From assembly GCF_020379485.1 (NCBI RefSeq), contig NC_063450.1, positions 27,256,137-27,320,136 on the forward strand: DNA of 64,000 nt, in the 5' to 3' direction. Numbering within the stretch: the stretch's first letter is position 1; each line of letters starts with the position of its first letter. The DNA is from Brassica napus (lineage: Eukaryota; Streptophyta; Magnoliopsida; Brassicales; Brassicaceae). This document shows, piece after piece, positions 1 to 12,339 of the stretch. A program made the translations under genes and the position numbers. The notes under the pieces were generated by a model. That model worked only from the letters and a program-made list of their open reading frames with translations. It had not been told where the DNA came from and did not search any database.

Positions 1-1599
1 TTTTAAACCACTAAACTTTACCAATCATGTTGTAACTTTATTTTTAAAAGTTAAAGTTTACATCTAGTTTCTATTAATTTTTACAAGTCTTGCTTTAGCT
101 TTATTTTTAAATCTACTAGAGAAAAAAAATAAAGCAAATTTTGTTCTTATGTATATTAGGCAAAAAACCTACTTCTTGTTTTTATAGGCTGTAAAATTTG
201 TAAAATGAAGAAAAACTATCTACAATATCAAATAAAGCACATAATCATAATAAAAAACATTTATAAATATTTTAATTTAACTTTGGGTGTTTCTTAAATT
301 ATTGAAATATTTGAAATAACATAAAAATTATTTACATATCGCATCTTAAATAACCATAAAATTTTATAAGGAAATATTAATATAAATTATTTTAATTGAT
401 AAAAAAAATAATTATTTTTAAATATGCAGCACATATTTTATTTTAATATATCTACAGCATATACCTTACAGCTACACCAAATATAACTACAACAAAAGTT
501 TATGAAGAAAAAGTTTACAGTAACAACTTTATAGGTACAACCGACTTACCTACAGCAAAATTTTTACAGTTAAAATCCGCAATTGAACCAATCATCACCA
601 TGTAATACTAACGGCCGTTTGCAGGGATGGCGATTCGAAGTCACTACCTTTAGACTATATATCACCATCACTACATTACGCTATAGATAAATTATTGGCA
701 AATTATGGCCGTTTAAATAGATATATTATTTTCGCTCCAGCTTCTAATGCTTGGTATCAGGCCGGTACTGAATGGGGCTTATGATTTTGTATGGTAATGG
801 TTTCCGGGTCAACGATGTAATCAGCATGAAATATCATGGGCTAGTTGTGGTAGATCAAGAGACCGTTCAATATAATTATACATGTTTGTAATTTTAATTT
901 AATTTATCGGTTCAATCATATAATTTAATATGTACATTTATTTTCATATTTTATAGTTAAAATTAAGTTTCAGAATTTTAAACTTGAAATTTTATAATTT
1001 TTAAAAGGAATATTTTTGAGTTTAGGATTTGGAGTTAGGATTAACGTTTTGAATTTGAGTTTATGATTAAAAGTTTAGGATTTAAAATTTGTGTTTAAGG
1101 GTTGTTAATAATAATTATTGAATTGTTTTCAAGCTTGGATTTAGATTTAGATTTTGGGTTTAGTTTAAAGTTTAGGGTCCAAATGGTCCATATATAATAA
1201 ACAATAATTCTTACTCATTCCTTAAAATTACACAATTTATGGGAAATTTTCGCTTCGTTTGATTCCTTGTCATTCCTTGAATTTTAAGGAACTATAGAAG
1301 AAAAATATTCCTTATCAAAAATTGATATGGAACAAAAGGAATAAATATTCATTTTCATTCCTTTTATTTTGTTCATATTAATTCATTTTCTACTCATTGG
1401 TATTTTTATTTTAATGGTCACCATTTAGAGCTTTAGTGTTTATTATATATGGTTTGTACAGGTTTAGGGTAAGATGTGAGATTTTTTTTTTTTTTTTGAC
1501 ATCAGTAAGATGTGAGATTAAAGTTTGAAAATATCAGATTTGTAATTTATGTTTAATAATTGGTGTCTAAATTATATTTTTAGTTTATATATATGATTC
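1..1599. other. AT-rich intergenic DNA, no gene seen
   Basis: No exon chain, RNA gene or complete mobile element can be supported here. The stretch is very AT-rich with short low-complexity runs. Around 1213-1430 there are repeated ATTCCTT/AAGGAA words that look like a decayed small element, but no ends could be defined. Confidence 0.6.
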
Positions 1600-1626
1600 G
1601 GGGGGGGGGGGGGGGGGGGGGGGGGG
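1600..1626 (+). repeat. 27-nt poly-G run
   Basis: An uninterrupted run of 27 G follows an AT-rich stretch. It is either a genuine hypermutable homopolymer or an assembly/sequencing artefact. Its true length should be treated as uncertain. Confidence 0.9.
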
Positions 1627-1682
1627 TACTTAGGTATAGAGTTAAGTTATGAAAATAGTGTTTCAAAAGTTTAGGGTCTCAG

Positions 1683-1927
1683 ATAGTTACAAAATATTGT
1701 GGGAAATCGTAGTATTTCGTGACTGAATCGTGACAAAAATTATTTTGTGGATTAGCAGTGAAAATTTTTGTGACTAAACTGTGGCAAAAAAATATAATTT
1801 CTTTTGTAGATTAGCCTCATTTTATTTCGTAGCAAATTCTTGGTTTTTTTGCCATGATTTATACATGAATTACCACATTTTTCATTTCGTGGTTTTTTTA
1901 AACTTGCCACAAAAAATTTGTAACTAT
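1683..1927. mobile_element. Candidate MITE with imperfect terminal inverted repeats
   Basis: The left end reads ATAGTTACAAA followed by GTGG, and the right end is its reverse complement (CCACAAAAAATTTGTAACTAT). The interior repeats words such as GTGACTAAA, GTGGCAAAA and TTTCGTGG on both strands. Length is about 245 bp with no coding capacity. No target-site duplication is convincing, so the family is not assigned. The short reading frame starting at 1781 lies inside and is not a gene. Confidence 0.4.
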
Positions 1928-2046
1928 TTCTTGGATATAACCGATATTTCTACTAATTTCATAAAGTTCTTTTTGGTTCAAAGTCAATTTGGTAGTAAAT
2001 TTTGAGAAATGAAAAGTATCTGAACTTTTTAGATATAGTTCAGTGC

Positions 2047-2321
2047 TGTTATAAAAAGAAACGAAACTTTATTGAATCGCGGGAACAAAACAAAATTTTA
2101 TACCCGTACAAAGAAGATAACACTGGAATAGAGAGATTTTATTATAAGAGAGAAGAGATTATGTTTTTAGAGATGATCTTACAATCGATCGAAATGATCG
2201 ATTTATATAAAAGTGAAAAAGTTGAAGTTACTGTGCGTGCATAGTGACAGTGGGCTCCACATGATTTATATTTACGTTATATGTCAAATTCGGTGCCGAA
2301 ACTTTTGACATGTTCATAACA
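2047..2321 (-). repeat. 3' LTR of copia-A
   Basis: This 275-bp LTR is bounded by TGTTAT and ATAACA. It pairs with 7942-8224. It lies downstream of pol on the minus strand and is preceded by the polypurine tract. Confidence 0.93.
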
Positions 2322-2332
2322 CTCCCCCTTGG
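2322..2332 (-). other. Polypurine tract of copia-A
   Basis: The minus strand reads CCAAGGGGGAG immediately before the 3' LTR. This is the expected position and composition of the plus-strand primer site. Confidence 0.8.
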
Positions 2333-2466
2333 AGACCAGTGTCACTATCGCTTCTTGCTTAACGTCTATGTTGCCTCGTTAAAAACCTTTCTAGGAAAAC
2401 CCAATGGGAAAAACCATATTAAGGTAAAAAGAGTACAACTACGTAAGCTCCCCCTCGAATGAACAG

Positions 2467-5400
2467 TCATAGATCCTTCTGATGACGCATTCCAATGTTA
2501 CGAACATGTTTTCTGAATACCGAAGTCGGAAGTGATTTTGTGAAGAGGTCAGCTGTATTGTCGCATGATTGGACATATCTTACTTCAATCTCTTTCTTCT
2601 TTACGAGCTCTTGAGTGTATGAGAAGAACTTCGGATGAATATGTTTCGTTCTATCGCTTTTAATATATCCGTCCTTCGTTTGAGCAACACATGCTGCATT
2701 ATCTTCATACAGAATAGTTGGCTCCGTATTTTCGTCAATCCCGCTGCTTGAACAGATGTGTCGGCTCATTGATCTCAGCCATACACATTCTCTACTTGCT
2801 TCATGGAGTGCAATGATCTCAGCATGATTTGAAGAAGTAGCCACGAGCGTTTGTTTCTGGGAACACCAAGATATAGCAGTGCCTCCGATCGTAAAAACGT
2901 ATCCTGTTTGCGATCGGGCTTTGTGTGGATCTGAGAGATATCATGCATCTGCAAAACCAACCATTTGACCTTTTGAACTTTTAGGATAAAACAAGCCTAA
3001 ATCAATGGTCCCTTGGAGGTAACGAAAAACATGTTTAATCCCATTCCAATGTCTTCGAGTTGGAGATGAGCTGAATCTTGCCAAAAGATTCACAGCAATG
3101 ATATATCAGGCCGTGTACAATTTGCAAGGTACAACAGCGCTCCAATTGCACTTAGATATGGTACTTCCGGACCAAGTATCTCTTCTTTCTCCTCAGGTGG
3201 TCTAAATGGATCACTTTCAATATTAAGTGACCTAACGACCATCGGGGTGCTAAGAGGAGTTGATTTATCCATGTTAAATCGTTTCAACACTCTTTTAGTG
3301 TATGTGGATTGATGCACAAATATACCATTTTGTGAATATTCTATTTGTAGGCCAAGATAATACTGTGTCTGTCCAAGATCTTTCATCTCAAATTCTCCTT
3401 TAAGATAGTCTGATGCCTTTTGTATTTCCTTTTGAGTTCCGATAATGTTAAGATCATCAACATATACCGCGATTATTACAAATCCGGATATTGTCTTCTT
3501 GATGAAAACACATGGGCATATAGGATCATTCACATATCCTTCTTTTATTAAATGATCACTGAGACGATTATACCACATACGTCCAGATTGCTTTAACCCA
3601 TATAATGATCTTTGCAATTTTATTGCACATAACTCTTTAGGTTTGGAACTTAATGCTTCTGGCATTTTAAATCCATCAGGGACTTTCATGTAGATATCAG
3701 TATCTAATGATCCATATAGATAAGCTGTAACAACATCCATGAGACGCATTTATATATTTTTATCAGCTGCTAGACTCATCAGGAATCTAAACGTAATGGC
3801 ATCCATAACTGGAGAATACGTTTCTTCATAATCGATTCCAGGTCTTGAGAAAAACCTTGAGCCACTAGACGAGCTTTGTATCTCGTAACCTCATTTTTCT
3901 CATTTCGTTTTCGAACGAAAACCCATTTGTACCCAACTGGTCTCACATCTGCATGTGTAAGCACAATAGATCCAAATACTTCTCGTTTATTAAGCGAATC
4001 AAGTTCCGCTTGTATTGCATCTTTCCATTGTTCCCAATCATGTCTCTTTTGACATTCATAGACAGATTTTGGTTCTGGATCATCGACTTCTTCATTTATT
4101 TCACTTGACACAATATATGAGAAAACACCATTAAGATCATTTTGTTCATTTCTATTCCACATCCTTTTATTATGGATGTAGTTGATAGAAATTTCATGAT
4201 TACTTTCCGACTCATGATGCTCAACTTTCTCAGTATCCTCATTATTTGTTTCTTCCAAAATACTTTCTGCTATTTTGGATGTGTCATTTATCTTGACATC
4301 CTTTTGTTTTCTAGGATTTTTATTCTTAGAACCAGCAGGTCTGCCACGCTGCAGGCGTGTTTTTGACTCTCGTGTATCGTCCGCTTTTCCTTGCTCATTT
4401 GATATTTTGATACAAGTAGGAGCATTCACGGCTGGTATATGAGATTTAGTTACCGTCTTGGTATCTGCGAATGCATCAGGTAGCTGATTAGCTATACTCT
4501 GTAAATGCATGATTCGTCGAACTTCTAGTTCAGACTCTTTAGTAGGAGGGTCAAGATATAGTAATGAAGGTACACTCCATTTGATGTCATTTTCTACATT
4601 TTTGATTTCTCCCCCTAGAGCTGGGAATACTTTCTCATCAAAATGACAATCGGCGAAACGTGCCGTAAAAACGTCACCAGTCTGTGGTTCTAGATATCGT
4701 ATAATTGATGGAGAATCACAACCAACATATATTCCCAATCTTCTTTGTGGTCCCATCTTTGTACGTTGTGGTGGTGCTACAGGCACATATACCGCACAAC
4801 CAAAGATTCTAAAATGGGAAATGTTTGGTTCTCGACCAAACGCTAACTGTAGTGGGGAATACTTATGGTATGCACTCGGTCTGATCCGAATGAGTGCTTC
4901 TGCATGCAAAATGGCATGTCCCCATACAGAGGTTGGAAGTTTTGATCTCATGATCAATGGTCTTGCAATCAATTGCAGACGCTTAATTAAAGATTCAGCC
5001 AAACCATTTTGCGTATGAACATAAGCAACCGAATGTTCAACTTCAATTCCCATTACCATACAATAGTCATTGAATGCTTGGGATGTGAATTCACCAGCGT
5101 TGTCTAGTCTAACTCTTTTAATAGTATAATCAGGAAACAGTGCTCGCAGTTTGATTATCTGAGTTAGAAATCTCGCAAATGCCATATTTCGAGATGATAA
5201 TAGACAAACGTGTGACCATTTACTGGATGCGTCAATTAATACCATAAAATAGTGGAATGGTCCACAAGGTGGGTGTATAGGTCCACATATATCGCCTTGA
5301 ATTCTTTCAAGGAACTTTGGTAATTCTTTATCGATTTTGGTTGGCGATGGCCTTACGATCAATTTTCCTAGAGAACAGGCAACACATGTCATTTTATTCC

Positions 5401-5980
5401 CTTGAGAAATCTCCTGGATTTTCAGTGAATGACCATGTGAACTTTCTATGATTTTACGCATCATTGTAGTGCCTGGATGGCCAAGGCGATCATGCCATAA
5501 TGTAAACTCTTCTGGGTTCCGTTTTACTGCAAGATTTGATTCGATTTTATCGATATAAGTATGGTGTAGCCCAGAAGGAAGTTCTGGAAACTTTTCCAAT
5601 ATGTGTTTTCTGCCACATTTCTCAGAGGTTACATACATGTATTTCTTTTCATCCTCAGTTGCAGACTGAGTATCATATCCGTGAAGATATATGTCTTTAA
5701 AACTCAACAAATTCCTTTTCGAACTTGGAGAATATAGAGCATTATTTATGGAAAATTTTGTTCCATTCGGCAACGTAAAGTTTGCTTTACCAGTCCCTTC
5801 AATCACGTCTGCAGGACCTGATATTGTATTGACGATAATTCTTGTCGGTTTTATATCGGAGAAATATCACTTTTGTCTCAGAATAGTGTGCGTTGTTCCA
5901 CTATCTGGTATGCATATTTCACGAATCCGTTTCTTGGATTTTGCTTCATTAGCATTCTGATCCATTTCTGAAATTGTCAT
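2467..5980 (-). pseudogene. copia-A pol (protease-integrase-RT-RNase H), broken
   Basis: Reading starts at an ATG at 5980. The protease motif PDSGTTH follows within about 30 residues and is then cut by a TGA at 5869-5867. The main frame (5806-3779) holds the GAG-pre-integrase zinc-binding part (LWHDRLGHP, CVACSLGK) and the integrase core with its acidic triad: D in GDICGPI, D in LDNAGEF, E in QNGLAES. RT starts at YKARLVAQGF, and a frameshift near 3845 ends the frame. A stop near 3750 precedes the RT palm block, which includes AVYVDDLNIIG (3749-3090). Another frameshift near 3100 and a TGA at 2943-2941 precede RNase H (2844-2467; ATSSNHAEI, YEDNAAC). No single protein can be made from this copy. 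Confidence 0.92.
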
Positions 5981-6175
5981 AAATATTAATAAAAGAGAAA
6001 CATAAAATTCATTCATATAATAATCATATAAGGAAACACACAATAATTATACATTAAGGTGATGTTAAAACATCATTATTTGTTTAAAAACAGGAAATGT
6101 AATAATTATACATGACAATATTGAAAACTATTCAATAGTCTTATTATAAGCATTTCGGCTCTCTTCAGGAGTAAT

Positions 6176-7135
6176 CTAGTCCAGCTCATTAGCGAAGTCG
6201 GAGGCATCGAGGTACGATGTCCCTTCAAAGTTTTCAGTGAGGTTCACTTCTTTAGCTTTGCCTTTCGTGGACTCTTGATATAACTTACAGAGATGTGGAG
6301 GAGTACGACAGGTACGGGACCAATGTCCTTTACATCCACATCTGTAACACACTGTCCCACGCTTCTGGGTGGTATCCTCTTGAGTTTCTTTTCCCTTAGA
6401 AACTTGTTCGGATCTAACCCACTTGTTAGATTCCTTCCATTTGGGATTGTAAGCTTTTCCACGTTTATTATTGAAGCGGCGACTATAACCTCGTTTGGTC
6501 TGGTTCCTTCTTTCTGAATTTTCTACCGCCGTAGCATTCACTTCAGGGAATGCTTTGGCTCCCGTAGGTCGGGAATTGTGGTTTTTGATTAAGAGCTCAT
6601 TGTTTTTTTCAGCCAACATGAGCGCAACCATCAATTCAGAAAATCTTGTGTACCCGCATTTTCTGTAAATTTCGGGCAAGAAGTGAAGCTGTTTGTGGAA
6701 AGTGTTATATATTTTATTCATCATTTCTGCCTCGGAGACATGATTACCACAATACTTCAGGACTGCAACTATCCTCAGGACAGCGGAATTGTAATCCTCA
6801 ACCTTTTGAAAATCTTGGAACCTCAGATTTTTCCACTCTTCTAGAGCGTGAGGAAGGTTGATTTGTCTCTGGTTATCGAACCTTTCTTTTAAAGTTTGCC
6901 ACAATTCAGCTGGGTCCTCGACGTTTGCATAGTCGTGCGTTAGATTTTCATCTAAATGCTTCTTCAGGAAGATTATCGCTTCGGCTATATGCTCGGGTGG
7001 TGATTTGTTACCGATTACAATTGTTTCGGTTATCTTTTTCATCACCAGATATGGTTTCACGTTTGTGACTCATCCGACGTAATTTTCGCCAGTTATTTTC
7101 AGGGCCGGGAACTGGAGTTTCTCGATGTTTGCCAT
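6176..7135 (-). pseudogene. copia-A gag, one internal stop
   Basis: The likely ATG is at 7135 (MANIEKLQFPALKITGEN). An in-frame TGA at 7072-7070 interrupts about 21 codons later; the frame then continues about 295 codons to a TAG at 6176. The body matches the UBN2/gag-polypeptide fold of plant copia elements (EEWKNLRFQDFQKVEDYNS). A single CCHC zinc knuckle, CYRCGCKGHWSRTC (CX2CX4HX4C), lies near the C terminus. A protein starting after the stop would lack the N terminus. Confidence 0.9.
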
Positions 7136-7639
7136 TTGTATTTCTAAAACACAAAATAATAATTTTATTAGAACTTCATAATTTAAAAACCGTTTACATT
7201 AATCATGAAAGCAATTACAAGGAGAAGCGATGTAAAGAAAATTAAACCGATATTTATCTTAAATTCACTCGGAGTAAATTCTCCAACGAATAAACCATAA
7301 ATAGAAACACAAATAAAAATGGCACATAAAAACAAAAGTGCGCGAATCATCTTTCTTGAAATGAAAAATCGGAGGAGAGCGATTTGAAATTTTCGAGAGA
7401 AGATGAAATGTTTTGGATGATGAAATGGAGTGAAAATGAGTTGTATTTATAGATGAAAATTACTGTTCATGACCGTTGGAGAAAGGGAAAATTTTTTGAA
7501 AAATTTTCTTAGTGACCGTTGGGGTCAAATCGAGTGCACAAAAAATCAGTCTAAAATATCGTATTAAACAGTCAATCAAATCTATAAAATTTCATAAATG
7601 TAAAAAATTATGGCAATGAAATATTTATGTTATGACAAA

Positions 7640-7880
7640 AAATCATATGACGTCTCCGCCGATCAATGCAGAGTAATAAATAAATTATACGGCGGCTCGG
7701 CCGACCAATTAGCAATAAACAAAATATAAGGCGGCTCAGCCGACCAGTTAACAACAAACAGAAAATAAAGGCGGCTAGGCAGTCCAGTTAACAATAAATA
7801 GAATATAAGGCGGCTCGGCCGACCAATAAATTAATTAAAATATTAATAAATAATAGTAGAGGCGGTATACCGACCTTTAT
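7640..7880 (-). repeat. Tandem GGCGGCTCGGCCGACC repeats in copia-A leader
   Basis: Four to five imperfect units of about 40 bp each carry a GC-rich, partly palindromic core (GGCGGCTCGGCCGACC or variants) separated by AT-rich spacers. They lie between the 5' LTR and gag, in the untranslated leader. They could form a series of small hairpins in the RNA; that role is inference. Confidence 0.75.
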
Positions 7881-7921
7881 AACAGGGTATAAATGATACA
7901 AATAAATTTTACCGAATCGCA

Positions 7922-7941
7922 GAGTGATCGTGCTGATAACG
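7922..7941 (-). other. Primer-binding site candidate of copia-A
   Basis: Directly inside the 5' LTR the minus strand reads CGTTATCAGCACGATC. It resembles the TATCAG core of tRNA-derived primer sites, but it is not the canonical TGGTATCAGAGC. Use of an internal (half-tRNA) initiator methionine primer is known for some copia elements and would fit. Confidence 0.5.
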
Positions 7942-8224
7942 TGTTATAAAAAGAAATAAAATTTTATTGAATCGCGGGAATTTAAACAAAGCAAAATTTT
8001 ATACCCGTACGAAGAAGATAACACTGGAATAGAGAGAGATTTTATTATAAGGGAGGAAAGATTATGTTTTTAGAGATGATTTTACAATCGATCGAAATGA
8101 TCGATTTATATAGAAGTGAAAAAGTTGAAGTTACTGTGCATGCATAGTGACAGTGGGCTCCACATGATTTATATTTACGTTATATGTCAAATTCGGTGCC
8201 GAAACTTTTTACATGTTCATAACA
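7942..8224 (-). repeat. 5' LTR of copia-A
   Basis: This 283-bp LTR matches 2047-2321 with scattered substitutions and a short insertion. TGTTAT/ATAACA ends and the AGTGC target duplication define its borders. Confidence 0.93.
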
Positions 8225-8229
8225 AGTGC

Positions 8230-8934
8230 ATGTATTTTGTATCGGAAATCCGAATATACATCCGAAACCATGAAATAAAAGTAGAACCCGACAATATATT
8301 TGAAATCTCAAATATATATCTGGAATTACAACCTGCCAAATCTGTTTTAAATTCTAGTTTGGATTTCAACTATCCAAATGCTTGTTTGTGATTCGAAAGT
8401 ACACAGTTAATTCATAAACTTGGCAATTTTAAACAATTTACACTAACAAAAGTTAAGTGATATTCAGAAGTGCACATTATTTAAACTTAGAAAACAAAGT
8501 TAAAAATAGAAACTAACATAAATCTAGTCGCATGTCAAGCCACACGTAAACAAAAAGATCCTTTATAAACATTGAAAACACTATCTAAACTTCAAAAATA
8601 GAAAACATTGTTTTAATTCATAAGCAAACATATTCGTAATTAAACTTCTAATGCGATTGACAAAAAATAAAACTTTATTATTTGACCAAATAGAAAAATA
8701 TACTTAAGATACTTATTTGAATCTTAGAATACTTTTGGAGTATTTATTTGGAATTAAGTTTAGATATGGCATAGCTTTTTTGGGTTTTAAACTTTCACGT
8801 ATTTGTTTTGGTTTAAATAAAATATGAAATACCATACAACAAGATCCATATAGATATTTATGTTTGATTAGATTGAGTTTAAATTCATTTTTTCGGGTCA
8901 GCTCGATACATGTTATTCGGTTTCTGTTTATTTG
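8230..8934. other. AT-rich intergenic DNA, no gene seen
   Basis: No coding or structural RNA signal was found. The short reading frame at 8116-8391 overlaps the LTR end and has no recognisable content. Confidence 0.55.
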
Positions 8935-8986
8935 TGAATTTTTTATTTTCTAAGACACATTATGACTTGTGAATTACACATATAGA

Positions 8987-9609
8987 TAGGCCTGGAAATA
9001 TGAGTCTTTACCCGCGGGGCCCGGCCTGTTTGACCCGCTGCGGGGCCCGGCCTGTTTGACCCGCCGCAGGGCGGGTGCGAGTCGAACAATTTGGAAATAT
9101 CGATTTACGGGTGCGGATGCGGGTTATGAGCATTTTATGCGGGGCGGATACGGGTTGGTGGATTTTAAAACGCGGGTACCCGCCAACCCGCAATTTTTTG
9201 TTTTTAAAAACTTTTTTTTTAAAAGATATTTTTTTTTGTAAAAATGTATATTTTTAAAAGAAAATACGAGAATTTTTTAAAATAACAATCAAAATAATTT
9301 AAAATATTTTAAATTTTAATTATAAATATATTATTTATATTATATTTTACAAATACTAAATTAAATAAATATTTTTTAAAATATAATATATAACCCGCGT
9401 GTCCCGCGGGTTACCCGCAAAAATAAGCGGGGCGGGTGCGGGTACAAATTTATTTGTTCGCGGGTGCGGGTACAAATTTATTTGTTCGCGGGTGCGGGTA
9501 CAAATTTATTTGTTCGCGGGTTGTGCGGATCGAATTTTTTGACAAAAAAAAATTGTAACCCGCGGGTTAGCGGGTCAGCGGTGCGGGTTTGACCCGCAAG
9601 CCAGACCTA
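8987..9609. mobile_element. hAT-type non-autonomous element, 623 bp
   Basis: The ends are TAGGCCTGG and CCAGACCTA (8 of 9 inverted-repeat bases match). An 8-bp target duplication CATATAGA flanks it (8979-8986 and 9610-9617), which is the hAT hallmark. The empty site, with one CATATAGA, is seen in copy B at 22376-22383. The interior is rich in CGGGTGCGGGT words in both orientations and has no transposase. Confidence 0.9.
9433..9516 (+). repeat. Three exact 28-bp tandem repeats
   Basis: Three consecutive identical 28-bp units start with CGGGTGCGGG and end with TTTGTTCG. They lie inside the hAT-type element near its right end. Confidence 0.95.
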
Positions 9610-11703
9610 CATATAGACACATCCTACTGGTCAGACACTTTATGGATGTGTATTGTCTTTCATGCCCTTAAAGTAGACCAAATATCTCATCTAACTAAAG
9701 CTAGCCTAACCAGATAACTAACCGAGAATCTTATAATTAAAAGACTATTTCTTATTTATTGAAAAGTCACAAGTCACATATTCTCTCTCCATTCCCGATT
9801 TCAAAACTCATATCCACTTTCCCTTTCCCAAATTCCCAACTCTAATTTCGAATCTCTCTCATTCTTCCTTCATCGTCCGTCGAAGCACGCCATGAACCCA
9901 GATTGTTCGATGCTTGTTTTGTTTCCGTCATTCCCTCTCCTAGTTTCTACCCATCTTTCTCCGCTTCCCGATAATTCTCTGAAAACCCTTTTAATATCTT
10001 CACACGAACCATGACGAAATCGAAGCCAAACAAAAAAAGAGATGAAATCCAAGACTTCTGATGAACCAACCCCATCGCAAACCGCAACATGAGGTTTTGT
10101 TCTTCCGATATATTTCTTTTTTTTCCGAAAGTATGGTTCTGTATATCTGTTTGATCAATTGTATCCATGTCCTCGCTAGTGATCCGTAGGCTCAGTTTGC
10201 AGCTATAGACAATCGCCACCGATTTCCAGAGAATCTCCATGATCCACGATCGTGTATTCGTAGGCGTTTCTGGTCTCGCCACCGATGTCCAAATGCTGTA
10301 ATAAAATTCCAGATGTTTTATTTGCTTCATCTCTTTGAATCTATTCCAAAAGGCCATGCCTTTTTAACCTCTTCTATGGAGTCAAAACTAGTTCTACGAG
10401 GTTGTTATTGGTAATATATTCTTTTTGTGTTCACTGGTATATTTTTGTATGTTGGTATTCTTAACTTATGTTGCAGGAATACACTTAGTAATGTTAAGAT
10501 TTCATAAAAACCCATGTTGGCTCTCTAGCTCTTGATTTGGAGCTTTTATCTATAAAATATGGGTTTGATCAATTGTGTCCATGTCCACGTTTTATATACA
10601 TCCATGTCCACATTTTTATTCTGTCCATAAACACTTAATCGATAAAAAAAATTTGTGGGTCATTCTAAAATTCAACAACCTGGGTAGATAAAGGTTGTTC
10701 AGATGCAAAGTAGGCTTGCTGTTTAATGGGTCAAAGTTTGAGACTTCGTCGGAGAATTTTAGGTTTAGGAATAAAAGATTAAAACTTTGGTCTGAACATT
10801 TTTTCATCTTTTCTGGGTTTTTGTTTGGAGGTTGTAGCGGTGGAACGACTTTTTCTGGGCTGAAGAGAACATGGGCGGTGGTTACTGGTGGCTGGAGTTG
10901 TCTTGGTGTCTAGATGGACATGGCGCCTTTCATCCAAGTCCGAGTGAACTTGTGCTCCTTGAAGACTTGAACTCCCTCAAAGACTCTTCTCTTTATCTTC
11001 AAATACCTCTTTATCTTGTAATGCTTTGAAAGCACTTTCTAGGAGTGGGGATATTGAAAAGTGAACTCCCGAAAACCATTTAAATGCTCCGAAAGGTACA
11101 GTTTTTGGATAAATCTTCAAGTTTTAGCGACTCCACTATGTTTGTAGTTGTATTTTCTATTGCATTCACAAATCAAACATTTATTTTTCCGTCTACAAAA
11201 CTTTTTTTGGATCAAACTCCTTGTACACAAAACAAACTTCATACATATAAATTGTAGGTTTGGAAAAAGCTAAAAAAATATATGGATTAATAAAACTCTT
11301 AAAATGTTAAGAACTCGTCCACACAAAAAAATATGAAACATTATTTTACAATTTTTTGATGAAAATGAGTATGTTCTTTCAAAAACCCGTCCACAAAATT
11401 TTACTCCCTCCATTCGTTTATACATGACGTTTTAGACCTTTTCTGGAGTATCAAAATACTTGACGTTTCCTGAAAACTATGAATAATATAATTATAAAAG
11501 ACTTTATCTACCCCTTATACATTCCACATATTTTTCAGTCAACAAGTTCAAGTTTCAGTGGAATTAACTCGTACTCTACACCTTTTACAAGAAGTTAACA
11601 TTTTCAGTCAATAGAATCAACACAAAAATTAATTATAAAACTTCATCGCTCCACTATATAATCCATCTGCTATTTTTATTCTCTACTAAGCTTATACACA
11701 AAA

Positions 11704-11895
11704 ATGAAGAATGGAGAGATCAACGAGAAAGAGGAGACCAAAGACAAAGAGGAGACCAAAGATAAAGATGATCTACCAGTTTACAAGATTTTTTTCGGTG
11801 TCAATCACGACTTCGATTTGAATAAGTTGTTCTTCTATGATGAAGGGGAACTTCACCCTGACATAGCAACTGAAGAAATCTACTTGAAATGTTGA
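11704..11895 (+). CDS. Small conserved ORF of MLE-1, unknown function
   Basis: This 63-residue frame faces the transposase gene near the element's other end. It starts with a lysine/glutamate-rich stretch (EETKDK twice here), then VYKIFF, then FDLNKLFFYDEGELHPDI. The counterpart in MLE-2 (17512-17712, minus strand) has one EETKDK unit and a longer C terminus. I recognise no family. It could be an accessory protein of the element, a captured host fragment, or a chance frame preserved because the two copies are young. A distant TATA-like sequence precedes it, but no promoter is proven. Confidence 0.35.
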   Translation: MKNGEINEKEETKDKEETKDKDDLPVYKIFFGVNHDFDLNKLFFYDEGELHPDIATEEIYLKC

Positions 11896-12339
11896 AGATT
11901 TATCTCCCACATTTTTTTTAAATCCAAATCTTATTCTATTGTATTATTGGAAGTTATTTAGTAAGAATAAATATGTGAAATATAATTTCGCAAGTCTACA
12001 TTTTTTGTTATTCATTTGTTCTATTTTTTTTAATAAAAGTTTACTAATGGAAAACTATTTTAAGAACTCGATTTGTTAAATTTAAGATCTATCCATATTT
12101 GTTTATTTTGATAAATGTCTTTTTGTTTATAATGAAGTGACAAATTATGTTTGACAAAGGTTTTTTGTCTAGTCGTTGTTAAGGTATTTTATTCAATTTT
12201 TATTCACAAAACAATTTTATGTAAAATAAAAAAATAACAAAAAAAATATTCAATTAAAAAACATTAATATATATAATAAAACCACAAGAAATCTGAATAA
12301 ATAAAAAAAATCCAACGATAGTTCAACAATTTAACAAAA

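Larger units (their letters stand above)
2047..8224 (-). mobile_element. Complete Ty1/copia LTR retrotransposon (copia-A), inactive
   Basis: A 6178-bp element on the minus strand. Both LTRs (275 and 283 bp) begin TGTTAT and end ATAACA, and a perfect 5-bp target duplication AGTGC flanks them (2042-2046 and 8225-8229). Order on the minus strand is LTR, leader, gag with a CCHC knuckle, protease, integrase, reverse transcriptase, RNase H, polypurine tract, LTR. Integrase before reverse transcriptase is the copia order. At least six stops or frameshifts break gag and pol, so this copy cannot move by itself. The LTRs differ by several substitutions and indels, so the insertion is not very recent. 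Confidence 0.95.

Noticed and set aside
9870..10913. Short frames in duplicated segment A (and their counterparts in B) as genes
   Set aside because: Frames are not conserved between the copies in length or end, match no family I know and lie on conflicting strands.
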